From Nocardia yamanashiensis NBRC 100130 (GTDB lineage Bacteria; Actinomycetota; Actinomycetes; Mycobacteriales; Mycobacteriaceae), in the NCBI RefSeq assembly GCF_001613325.1, contig NZ_BDCD01000018.1, positions 1 through 64,000 of the forward strand: a stretch of DNA of 64,000 nucleotides, given 5' to 3'. Below the pieces are notes generated by a model. That model saw only the letters and a program-made list of their open reading frames with translations, was not told the DNA's origin and made no database searches. Numbering within the stretch: the first letter of the stretch is position 1; the number at the start of each line of letters is the position of its first letter. Below, piece by piece: positions 46,601-52,731 of this stretch. The translations under genes and the position numbers were made by a program.

Positions 46601-46776
46601 TGCAGTGCGGGCAGCGGATTCCCGGTGTCCCCGAGGACTTCCCGGATTGGCAGGCCAAGCCGTGGGACGAGAGCCACCGGGTGGTCCAGATCGACGCCAA
46701 CCACTTCGCCATGCTGCACGAGGGGTCCGATCAGGTCGCCGCGGCGGTCGACGATTGGCTGGACGAGCTGGTGTGA
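40603..46776 (+). CDS. Modular type I PKS: extension module 8 and chain-releasing thioesterase
   Basis: Last subunit, 2057 aa. N-terminal docking coil (LADALRASLKETDRLRARN), KS 34-450, AT 550-836 (HAFH, malonyl), DH 916-1190 (HSVLGTALLP, DAAMH, LPFSW), KR 1406-1597, ACP 1680-1760 (GFDSL), thioesterase about 1830-2057. The TE nucleophile lies in GYSSGG (Ser 1911), with Asp in LVDSYR and His 2034 in NHFAM. The KR, like KR6, lacks LDD (IADH), lacks the A-type Trp (SSAGGLVLPAGQ) and has YGLW. The gene starts 7 nt after the previous stop, with GAGGA at 40587-40591. No upstream module is predicted to leave a hydroxyl, so simple macrolactonisation looks unlikely. Hydrolysis to a free polyene acid is the default reading. 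Confidence 0.96.
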   Translation: MTNTESTAKLADALRASLKETDRLRARNRQLDAALREPIAIVGMACRYPGGVESPEDLWRLVTDGVDATTDLPANRGWDIERIYDPTGELPGRSHTRSGGFLHGAGDFDPAFFGISPNEAATMDPQQFLLLETSWEAFERAGIDPATLRGSATGVWVGMMYHDYPANANAGSLASGRLSYTFGLQGPSVTVDTACSSSLVAMHSAAAALRAGECELALAGGVTVMAGPDTLVEFSRQRGLAIDGRCKSFSDSADGVGWAEGAGVLVLERLSDAQRKGHRILAVLTGSAVNSDGASNGLTAPNGPAQRRVIEQALANAGIAADGVDAVEGHGTGTTLGDPIEAQALLGTYGRDRAPERPLWLGSLKSNIGHAQAAAGVGGVIKMVMAMRHGLLPRTLHVDRPSTKVDWSAGEVRLLTEPVPWPPLDRPRRAGVSSFGISGTNAHVILEEAPAAEPAPDVATPPAESGGAVLPWVLSAATARALGEQAARLGRHVRENADAAHDVGYSLAATRATLGHRAVILGADRDELVSGVEALGRGDSVSGVVSGRAVSGSTGFVFSGQGAQWAGMADQLRTNPVFAETFYKIVAELNPQLDQPISLDEALTETDQINRTVFAQAGLFAFEVALYRLLEAWGLRPNLVAGHSIGEIAAAHIAGVLSLPDACTLVAARGRLMQALPTGGAMLAVGAPESAVASSLTDGVSIAAVNSPTSVVISGVETEVDALAGVFAEKSWRTSRLRVSHAFHSGLMDPMSAEFAAVVAGLTFARPKIPLISTVTGARVTDEMSDPAYWVRQVRATVRFADAVTAMTDAGVVRFAEIGPDAVLTPMVAGTVDAAGIIAVATARREAASTATVATAVAKLFVSGAEVDWTAFHPGARPIDLPTYAFQRERFWLDAKRHLSTTWLAAEADAAGLDPVAHPLLAVRVPQPDSDGVSFVGRWSLDSIEWLADHSVLGTALLPGTGYVELATHVGGLLGHPRLDELILHAPLPLPAREGVSIQVVVGGANDAGRRRITIHSRQPEAVAWTLHAEGDLTAEAVRPDFDLAAWPPADAEAIDVTGAYTEMLDAGYGYGPYFQGLRAMWRRGERGSAGYELFAEVALPDPDAADGYGLHPALFDAAMHPLIVDGIRNGGLDAPALPFSWRGVTLHTAGCSAVRVRIGVHDNRFQLWLADGNGNPALSVDALDTRRVSADRLRADRVADALFTVDWITAPVAAGAVAPARTAVLGATGSAEIPGYPDLAALVAELDAAAETALAAELDAAAETVVPELVLLHCADTGDASSHAARTAVHGVLATVQQWLGDPRFADSRLVILTSDAVRAGEWEQVRPAQAPVWGLVRAAQAEHPNRLQLLDIEGAAELDPAAVATASAALANEPEGALRGPNLLVPRLVPHQLTEENREPLEPLDPGTVLITGGTGGLGALFARHLVTEYGVRRLILTSRRGPEAPGADSLRDELTELGAQVTVAACDVSDRDALKALLDGIDAEHPLTGVVHAAGIADHGLIETMTSDRIDTVFAPKADAAWHLHELTSDLPLSLFVLLSSAGGLVLPAGQANYAAANVYLDALATYRRAAGWTATSIDYGLWERATGLGAELSDEDFERIRRQGFPALSEADGLALFDTAVVSGVAQLAAVPLDRAVLRTRAEQAPALVRGLVPLSAPSATPSPLLELVGLPSAQRLPLLVEFVRKQAAATLGYADFELIEVDNVFGEMGFDSLTAVEFRNALRDATGVQLPGTLVFDFPTPQILAKQLDERLSEGAGALASAIDAAARRDREEGVADDSLYGMFRTAVGREQFSVAFLLLHLAAQMRDLFTVNDELDVEPELIRMTEGAAAPRIICIAPPMAAGGVRQYARMASKLRTPRDVVGLAPMGSHAGQPLPTDYAAATKALIRPILAAAEDQPFILFGYSSGGVLAYSVAEQLEALGGPKPAGVVLVDSYRVAEGDASEWILKPVAENMVTNEAAFDRFDPARLTAMGQYIQVLRGIVPGKIAAPTLFLQCGQRIPGVPEDFPDWQAKPWDESHRVVQIDANHFAMLHEGSDQVAAAVDDWLDELV
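44335..44400 (+). repeat. In-frame duplication in the module 8 DH-KR linker
   Basis: A 36-nt unit (44335-44370) is followed by a 30-nt near-copy (44371-44400). Both encode AELDAAAET. It is a small in-frame duplication in the structural-KR linker, of the same kind as the repeat in module 7. Confidence 0.8.
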
Positions 46777-46781
46777 TCGAT

Positions 46782-46814
46782 GCGGCCGGGAGGGTGATCG
46801 CCCTCCCGCGCCGC
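46782..46814. terminator. Bidirectional terminator hairpin between convergent operons
   Basis: The stem CGGGAGGG (46787-46794) pairs with CCCTCCCG (46801-46808) around TGATCG, and is extended by GCGG/CCGC with small bulges. It lies in the 45-bp gap between the PKS stop and the converging methyltransferase stop. There is no T-run, so this is the actinobacterial stem-only type. Confidence 0.7.
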
Positions 46815-46821
46815 ACTCGGA

Positions 46822-47682
46822 TCAGGCGCGGGCGTGCGTGAGCCGGACCGCCGCGTACCACGGTATCCGCTTGGCGCCCAATGGCATCCGGGGTCCGACG
46901 GGTGCGAAGGCGAGCGACCACAGCAGCGGGGGCAAGCGGCGGAAGCGGGCCGCCATCCGGAACAATCCGACCACCTCGTCAGCGGTCCACCCCGCGTCGG
47001 CGAAGAATCGCAGCGGCTCGAGCGGCCCGAATTTCCAGGGCGAATTCTCGAGCAGGTTCTTGTTCACCCGGTTGAACCGATCGACCACGGGCTTGTTGTT
47101 CACATCCAGTATCCACCAGGCGATTTCGGGTCGCGCCAGTGCCGCCGCCAATCCCGAGACCTCGTCTTCGGACAGGTAGTACACCAGCCCTTCGGTCAGT
47201 ACGAGCGCCTTCTTCGCACCCGCGAGCGCCCCGTCCAGGAACTGGCCGCGCGCCGCCGGGTCCGCGAGATCCACTGCGGCGCGGGTGAGTACGCAGCGGG
47301 GGGTCTGGTCTTCCAGCAGGCGGTTCTTCTCGGCGATCAAATCCGGGAAGTCGGCCTCGATCCAGCGGAGATCGGCGGGCAGCTCGAGACGATACGGCCG
47401 CGCATCCAGCCCCGCGGCCAGATTGATCACCAGATCGCAACCCTCGGTGAGGGTTTCGGCGATCAGGTCGTCGATGACCTTGGTTCTGGTGACCAAGGGC
47501 CAGCCGGCCATCGCGGTCTGCTTCTCATCCGCGACGATGGCCTTGCCGATTTCGCCCGCGAGCCGCTCCGCGAGCGGATCGTGAAAAAGCGCATCGGTAC
47601 GGGCGGATTCGATCGCGCGGTACGCGGCCACCCAGTGGGCGGTATCCGAAACATTCGAAACGGGTCCGGCGGCTTCAGCCAT
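46822..47682 (-). CDS. Leucine-carboxyl-methyltransferase-like SAM-dependent methyltransferase
   Basis: 286-aa class I methyltransferase of the LCM/TIGR00027 type common in mycobacteria and nocardiae. The SAM-binding stretch reads INLAAGLDARPYRL near residue 86, followed by an acidic ribose-binding position (WIEADFP) and the family's LVLTEGLVYYL segment. Proteins of this family methylate carboxyl or hydroxyl oxygen of small molecules. Here it could make the methyl ester or a methyl ether of the polyene, which is inference. The ATG lies inside the 3' end of the type II thioesterase gene (8-bp overlap), so the two are coupled, and it is the last gene of the minus-strand tailoring set. Confidence 0.85.
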   Translation of the reverse strand: MAEAAGPVSNVSDTAHWVAAYRAIESARTDALFHDPLAERLAGEIGKAIVADEKQTAMAGWPLVTRTKVIDDLIAETLTEGCDLVINLAAGLDARPYRLELPADLRWIEADFPDLIAEKNRLLEDQTPRCVLTRAAVDLADPAARGQFLDGALAGAKKALVLTEGLVYYLSEDEVSGLAAALARPEIAWWILDVNNKPVVDRFNRVNKNLLENSPWKFGPLEPLRFFADAGWTADEVVGLFRMAARFRRLPPLLWSLAFAPVGPRMPLGAKRIPWYAAVRLTHARA

Positions 47683-48430
47683 TTTTGCAGTCTCTCTGGT
47701 CGCGAATCAGTTCGGCCACACCGTGGGAGTTGGCATCGATGTAGAAGTGGCCGCCCGGGAACGAGGTCTGGGTGAAAGGACCGGTGGTGTGCGCCTGCCA
47801 CTCTTTCAGGTCGGCTTCGCTGGTGGCGGGATCGTTGTCGCCGACCAGCGCCACCAGCGGGGTGCCGACGGTGGAATCCGGTGCGCACGAATAGGTTTCG
47901 ATGGCGCGGTAGTCGCTTCTGGTGACCGACAGGATGAGCGGCCGGAAATCGGGATCCTCCAGCAGCGCCGCGGGGGTGCCGCCGAAGTCCAGCAGGTGCC
48001 GGATCAATTCCGGATCGCTGTAGCGGTGCACGGCGTGAGAAGTCTTCCGCGACGGTGCGATTCGGCCCGAGACGAACAGGGCGCCGGGCGGCGTCACCCG
48101 CTCCTGTTCCAGCCGCCGACAGGTCTCGAACGCCACCGCCGCACCCATACTGTGGCCGAACAGCGAGTAACCCGCGGTCCCCGGGATCGATTCGCGGATT
48201 TCCGGCAGCGCACCCGCGACCAGGTCGGCGACGCTGTCCAGCAGCGGTTCGTGCCTGCGATCCTGGCGCCCGGGGTATTGCACGCCGAGCACCCGGAAGC
48301 GCGGTCCGAGCGTTCTGGCCAGCGGGCCGAAGGAGATGGCGGATCCGCCCGCGTGGGGAAAGCAGATCAGCGTATGCGCGTCCGCCTCCGATCCGGCGGA
48401 CAAGCTACGCAACCAGCTGACGTTTCCCAT
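47675..48430 (-). CDS. Type II (editing) thioesterase
   Basis: 251-aa alpha/beta hydrolase of the discrete thioesterase family that accompanies PKS and NRPS clusters. It has FPHAGG near the N-terminus, the nucleophile motif GHSMGA near residue 92, Asp in VGDNDP and His in GGHFY. Its usual role is to strip stalled or wrong acyl groups from carrier proteins. An extra possibility here is unloading the loading ACP, which has no AT of its own. The start is ATG with GAGAGG 4 nt upstream. It lies 25 nt after the upstream P450 and overlaps the following methyltransferase gene. Confidence 0.92.
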   Translation of the reverse strand: MGNVSWLRSLSAGSEADAHTLICFPHAGGSAISFGPLARTLGPRFRVLGVQYPGRQDRRHEPLLDSVADLVAGALPEIRESIPGTAGYSLFGHSMGAAVAFETCRRLEQERVTPPGALFVSGRIAPSRKTSHAVHRYSDPELIRHLLDFGGTPAALLEDPDFRPLILSVTRSDYRAIETYSCAPDSTVGTPLVALVGDNDPATSEADLKEWQAHTTGPFTQTSFPGGHFYIDANSHGVAELIRDQRDCKNG

Positions 48431-48455
48431 GGGACCTCTCGGCGAATCGTGAATC

Positions 48456-49673
48456 TCATTGCAGCAGAACGGGAACCGACTGGTGACCGTTGGAGACGAA
48501 GCTGCCCAGCGGCCGGAGTTCGGCGGGATCCACCGCCAGGCGCATATTCGGGAAGCGCTCGAACAGGGCCGGGAGCGCGATCGCGGCCTCGAGCCGGGCC
48601 AAGGGCGCGCCGAGGCAATGGTGCGCGCCGTAGCCGAAGGCGATGTGCTCCTTGTTCTCCCGGTGCACGTCGAAATCCCCGGCGGTGGCGCCGTGAATCT
48701 GCGGGTCCCGGCTCGCGGCCCCGTAGGAGGCGAGAATGGCCTCGCCCGCGGCGATCCGGACGCCCGCGATCTCGATGTCCTCCACCGCGTAGCGCAGCGG
48801 CAGATGCGTGATCGGCGGCTGGTAGCGCAGCGCTTCCTCGATCACCTCCGACCACGGCACCCGGCCGGCGAGCACGTCGGCCCGCTGCCCCGGGTTGGTC
48901 AGCAGGGCGACGACGGCCTGGTCGAGCAGGTTGACCGTGGTCTCGTGACCGGCATTGATCACCAGGATCAAGGTGTCGATCACTTCCTTCTGCGTCAACC
49001 GGTCCGAGTCCTCGTCGACGGCCGAGATCAGCGCGCTGGTGATGTCGTCGCCGGGGTTGCCGCGCCGGTAGAAGATCAGCTGCCCCATCAGCGACACCAT
49101 CTTCAGCACATTGGCCTTCGCCTGCGCGGGCGTGAAGGAGGTGTCGAAGAACCCGTCGACGCACGCGTTGATCTTGGCGTCCAAATGCTTTGGCACGCCG
49201 AGCAATTCACCGATCACCTGGATCGGCACCGGGTACGCGTAGGTGGGCCGCAGGTCGACGACCTCGCCCGGGGGAACGCCGTCCAGGCGCTTCAGCAGGC
49301 CGTCGACGATGGCTTCGATGCCCGGGCGCATCAGGGCGGTGCGGCGCGCGGTGAACGCCGGCGCCACGAGTTTGCGCAGGCGGCGATGCTGGGGGCCGTA
49401 CGCGGTGAACATGTTCTCCGCAATGACCCACGGGTGCAAGGGCCAGCGCTGATCGATCTCGCCCTTCTTGAAGGCCGTCCAGTGCTGGCGTGGATCCTTC
49501 GACACGCGGGGATCGGCGAGCAGTTCTTTCAGCACCGCCGCATCGGTGACCGACCATGCCGAGACCCCGCCGGGCAACCCCACCGGCGCGACCGGTCCAC
49601 GCTCGCGGATCCGCTCGTTCTCGGCCTGAACGTCGGCGCCCGTCGGATCCAGCACAATCGCTTCAGTATTCAA
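48456..49673 (-). CDS. Cytochrome P450 (cluster tailoring)
   Basis: 405-aa soluble bacterial P450. The I-helix motif is AGHETT, the ExxR motif lies in EEALRY, and the haem loop is FGYGAHHCLGAP with the Cys ligand. It starts at TTG, with GGGAG 7 nt upstream (GGGAGTTGGTCCTTG), and no better in-frame start is visible. It is the first gene of a tight P450, thioesterase, methyltransferase group. Likely substrates are the polyene acid or a derivative (hydroxylation or epoxidation); the position cannot be read from sequence. Confidence 0.93.
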   Translation of the reverse strand: MNTEAIVLDPTGADVQAENERIRERGPVAPVGLPGGVSAWSVTDAAVLKELLADPRVSKDPRQHWTAFKKGEIDQRWPLHPWVIAENMFTAYGPQHRRLRKLVAPAFTARRTALMRPGIEAIVDGLLKRLDGVPPGEVVDLRPTYAYPVPIQVIGELLGVPKHLDAKINACVDGFFDTSFTPAQAKANVLKMVSLMGQLIFYRRGNPGDDITSALISAVDEDSDRLTQKEVIDTLILVINAGHETTVNLLDQAVVALLTNPGQRADVLAGRVPWSEVIEEALRYQPPITHLPLRYAVEDIEIAGVRIAAGEAILASYGAASRDPQIHGATAGDFDVHRENKEHIAFGYGAHHCLGAPLARLEAAIALPALFERFPNMRLAVDPAELRPLGSFVSNGHQSVPVLLQ

Positions 49674-49815
49674 GGACCAACTCCCGAGCCACGGGGCACG
49701 CCCCGCACTGCCTCAATCTTGTTCCAGCAGAAGTGATGCGGGCCCCACCCGCCTCGCCGACACCACTTCGATGGGGAGTCGTTCTCGCATTACCTGCGAA
49801 ACTTACCACCCAGTA

Positions 49816-51093
49816 TCAAAGAGCCTTCAGCCGAACGGGCATGTGTGAGTAACCGCGCAGCGTGGACAGCCGGCGGCGGGTCGGCTCGCCGTCGAGGCGG
49901 ATATCCGGGAAGCGGTCGAACAGTGCGGGCAAGGCCTGCAGGACTTCCAGCCGGGTGAGGCTGGCGCCGATGCAGCCGTGCATGCCGGTGCCGAAGGACA
50001 GGTTGTCGCGGGCGTTGGCGCGGGTGACGTCGAAACGGTTCGGGTCCGGGAATTTGACCGGATCCCGGTTGGCGCCGGCCAGGGAGACGACGAGCGACTT
50101 TCCCGGCACCAGGGAAACGCCGCCGAATTCCAGGGGTTCCAGCACGCAGCGGGCCGTCATCTGGACCGAGGTGTCGTAGCGCAGCAGTTCCTCGATCGCG
50201 AGCGGCCAGCGTTCGGGTTCGGCGCGCAGCAGGTCGAGTTGATCGGGATGGGACAGCAGCAGCGGGATGGAATTGCCGAGCAGGTTCATGGTGGTCTCGA
50301 AACCCGCGCCCATCAGCACATTCGCGCTGGCCATCAATTCGGTGGTGGTCAGGTCGCTGCTGGTGACCAGTTCGCTGAAGATGCCCTCCCCCGGTGCGCG
50401 GCGCAGCTTCTCGATATGGGCGGCAAGGTAATCCCGCATCGCACCGGTGGCGGCCATGGCGCGGCGGTGGGTTTCCCAGGAGATCCCGACATCCAGCAGC
50501 GGGGCGACGTGGCTTCCCCAGCGCAGGAACAGTGGCCGATCGGCCTTGGGGAAACCCATGATCTCCGCGATGACGGCGATCGGCACCTGCGCCGCGAAAT
50601 CCGCCATCAGGTCCGCGGATTCGTGTTCGGCCATCGCGTCGAGCAGTTCGGTGGTGACCTCACGCACCCGGTCCCCCAGCCGCGCGACCGCACGCGGCGT
50701 GAACGCCGAGGCGACCGGTTTACGCATTCGCGAATGCTCCGGCGGGTTCAGCGCGAACATCGACGGCGGCTCGATCGGGTTGGGCGGCACCACAACCCGC
50801 TCGGCGTACCGCCGCAACGGACCCGGAACGGCCGGATCGATCGGCACCCGCACCCCGAATCGCCTGTCCCGCAATATCTCCCGGCACAGCTCGTAGTCGA
50901 AGGCAGCGTAACCGGCCTTGGTGACCAGCACCCCGTTCCCCCGCATCCGATCGATCAGCGCATACGGATCGTCATAGCCCGCGTCCCCGCTCATCAGCTG
51001 CGCGAACGGATCCCCCGTCGCCCGCAGCGCGCGAAACCCCAACCGCGGGAACCCGTGCTCCGCCGCCCACCGCAGCGCGTATCTCGCGTTCAT
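49816..51093 (-). CDS. Cytochrome P450 (cluster tailoring)
   Basis: A 425-aa P450 that differs clearly from its neighbour. It has the I-helix AGFETT, ExxR in EELLRY, and the haem loop FGTGMHGCIGAS with Cys. An in-frame ATG at 51147 would add 18 residues, but the ATG at 51093 has AGAGG 5 nt upstream and fits the family length, so I placed the start there. The 142-bp gap to the next P450 may hold a second promoter. Together the two P450s suggest at least two oxidations of the polyketide, which is inference from co-location. Confidence 0.93.
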   Translation of the reverse strand: MNARYALRWAAEHGFPRLGFRALRATGDPFAQLMSGDAGYDDPYALIDRMRGNGVLVTKAGYAAFDYELCREILRDRRFGVRVPIDPAVPGPLRRYAERVVVPPNPIEPPSMFALNPPEHSRMRKPVASAFTPRAVARLGDRVREVTTELLDAMAEHESADLMADFAAQVPIAVIAEIMGFPKADRPLFLRWGSHVAPLLDVGISWETHRRAMAATGAMRDYLAAHIEKLRRAPGEGIFSELVTSSDLTTTELMASANVLMGAGFETTMNLLGNSIPLLLSHPDQLDLLRAEPERWPLAIEELLRYDTSVQMTARCVLEPLEFGGVSLVPGKSLVVSLAGANRDPVKFPDPNRFDVTRANARDNLSFGTGMHGCIGASLTRLEVLQALPALFDRFPDIRLDGEPTRRRLSTLRGYSHMPVRLKAL

Positions 51094-51180
51094 CAAAACC
51101 TCTGTGCCATAACGAAAACCGAAACGCCAACACCTGGCCGGTCTCAATATAGGCGGCCGGGCGCCACCCCACCACGCGTC

Positions 51181-52311
51181 TCAGTGCTTCGTCGCGACGT
51201 AATAGCTGTTGAGGATGTCCGCATCGACGTGCTCGACAGTAACGGTGGCGAAGCCGGCTTCGTGCAGCATCCGGGTGGCGACCTGCTCGCCCCACATGGT
51301 TCCGAGCCCATCGCCGCCGAGCGCCAGTGACACCGTCATGCAGTGCATGGTGGAGATGGCGTACAGCCCCGCCCCGAGCGGATGATCCATGTTCTCCGCC
51401 AGCTCACTGGAAGCCTGAATGTCGACCATCAGGAAGGTACCGTCCTCCCGCAGCGCATCGGCGATTCCGCGGAGGACCTGCGCGGGATGAGCTTGATCAT
51501 GTATCGCGTCGAAAGCGGTGATCAGATCGAAGCTGTCGGACATCCCCAGCTCGGTCACATCGCGAACCTCGAACCGGGCATTGGTCAACCCCATCGCCTC
51601 GGCCTCCGCCCGCGCCGCCGCAATGCCCTCCTCCGAGAAATCGAACCCACTGAACCGGCTCCCCGGAAACTCCCGCCCCAGCAGATTGAGCGCATGCCCG
51701 CTCCCACACCCGATATCCGCGACATCGATCCCACCCCGCAGCCGCTCCGGCAGCCCCGGCACCACGGTAATAGTGCTCCCGATCAACGCCAGATCGTGCA
51801 CCGCGGCACTCTCCTCCGCCTGCAACTGCTGAAACCGCCCGAACTTCGAATACGGCACCCCGCCCCCGTCCCGGAAGCAATCGACGATATCCCCCTCGAC
51901 ACTCGCCGCCAACGCAATGTACTGCGCAAACGAAGCAAAATTCTCCGGCCCCGCAGCCCGCGTGAGAGTAGCCGCATGCGCCGCAGGCAACAAAAACGTC
52001 GAATTCCCGGCGTCATACTCGACCACCCGCCCCACAGCCAGCGCAGCCAGCCACTCCCGCACATACCGCTCGTCCAACCCCGCAGCCCCCGCAACCTCCG
52101 AGCTGGTCCCCGCCCCCATCCCACTCATAACATCGAACAACCCCGTCCGATGCCCAATACTCACCATCAGACAAAGAAACCCATCATTGACCATCCCCAG
52201 CATCCGCCCCCCGAAAGCCTCTGCCCGCCTTAAGAATTCCGCATCCACCGCGGAAGCCTGACCATTCACCGTAGGGGTTTGCATGCTGTCGGACATGACA
52301 ACTCGATTCAT
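51181..52311 (-). CDS. SAM-dependent methyltransferase with N-terminal winged-helix domain
   Basis: About 376 aa. The N-terminal half looks like the winged-helix dimerisation region of the mycobacterial Rv2258c-like family (ERYVREWLAALAVGRVVEYD, then FLLPAAHAATLTR). The C-terminal half is a Rossmann methyltransferase with ADIGCGSGHALNLLG, an acidic ribose-binding position in FSGFDFS, and FDAIHD. The substrate is unknown; O- or C-methylation of the cluster product is plausible by position. The start is uncertain: ATG 52311 is chosen, ATG 52296 is equally possible, and the open frame reaches 52356. It is the first gene of the minus-strand set that converges on the PKS operon. Confidence 0.85.
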   Translation of the reverse strand: MNRVVMSDSMQTPTVNGQASAVDAEFLRRAEAFGGRMLGMVNDGFLCLMVSIGHRTGLFDVMSGMGAGTSSEVAGAAGLDERYVREWLAALAVGRVVEYDAGNSTFLLPAAHAATLTRAAGPENFASFAQYIALAASVEGDIVDCFRDGGGVPYSKFGRFQQLQAEESAAVHDLALIGSTITVVPGLPERLRGGIDVADIGCGSGHALNLLGREFPGSRFSGFDFSEEGIAAARAEAEAMGLTNARFEVRDVTELGMSDSFDLITAFDAIHDQAHPAQVLRGIADALREDGTFLMVDIQASSELAENMDHPLGAGLYAISTMHCMTVSLALGGDGLGTMWGEQVATRMLHEAGFATVTVEHVDADILNSYYVATKH

Positions 52312-52395
52312 GGAAAGAAATGCCTTACCAGCCCATTCTCCCGCAACACCCCGCAATACGGACCCACTCCGGCAAACATCTCGTAACTACAACAA

Positions 52396-52429
52396 ACCGC
52401 CCGTGACCTCGAAAGAGATCACGGGCGGT
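52396..52429 (-). terminator. Strong hairpin in the 414-bp divergent intergenic region
   Basis: ACCGCCCGTGA (52396-52406) pairs perfectly with TCACGGGCGGT (52419-52429) around a 12-nt loop, and ACAAC/GTTGT segments outside extend it. Read on the minus strand, the stem is followed by TTTGTTGT, as in an intrinsic terminator. No minus-strand gene that would need it is recognisable to its right. Apart from this and the repeats beginning at 52640, the interval 52312-52725 holds nothing I can name. Confidence 0.55.
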
Positions 52430-52639
52430 CGTGTTGTGGACCCGACGGACCAGCATGCGAACCGGGCGGTGCTGGTGGATGGGCCGGACATCACGATTCG
52501 CGCGGTGGGTGCTCGGCCGGGCCCGGTTGGCGGTGCCCGATGATCGCGACCGCTCCCCGTGCCCGATCGCAACGAATCACCTGCGGACGAAGCCGCCGAC
52601 TCAACGACAACGCTCCGGCGAAGCAGCGGCTCCGACATC

Positions 52640-52731
52640 GGCAAGAAGCGCACAACGATAGCGGCAGATCGCGCACACAGATTCCGGCAGATCGCGCACA
52701 TTATATGCGGCAGATCGCGCACATAATGTGC
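52640..52731 (+). repeat. Four 23-bp direct repeats at the start of the AAA ATPase gene
   Basis: The core GGCAGATCGCGCACA occurs exactly at 52663, 52686 and 52709, and a degenerate copy (GGCAAGAAGCGCACA) starts at 52640. All four are spaced exactly 23 bp apart. The last unit ends in the palindrome GCACATAATGTGC (52719-52731), which contains the candidate ATG at 52726. The variable tails of units 2 and 3 are AT-rich (TTATATGC, TAATGTGC) and could form -10 elements. The layout suggests an autoregulatory operator array. Confidence 0.85.

Noticed and set aside
154..46776. Identification as the nocardiosis-associated polyketide (NOCAP) synthase
   Set aside because: As I recall, that line makes a substituted benzaldehyde, which needs unreduced ketones. 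Here every module has DH and KR and the line ends in a thioesterase.
48459..51330. Long plus-strand open frames of about 425 and 450 codons opposite the P450 genes
   Set aside because: The opposite strand encodes complete P450s with haem Cys motifs; the plus frames are low-complexity Arg/Gln/Pro shadows.
52387..52722. 111-codon minus-strand frame covering the 23-bp repeats and the hairpin
   Set aside because: Its sequence is largely translated repeat, with no recognisable domain and no ribosome site; a non-coding or regulatory reading fits better.
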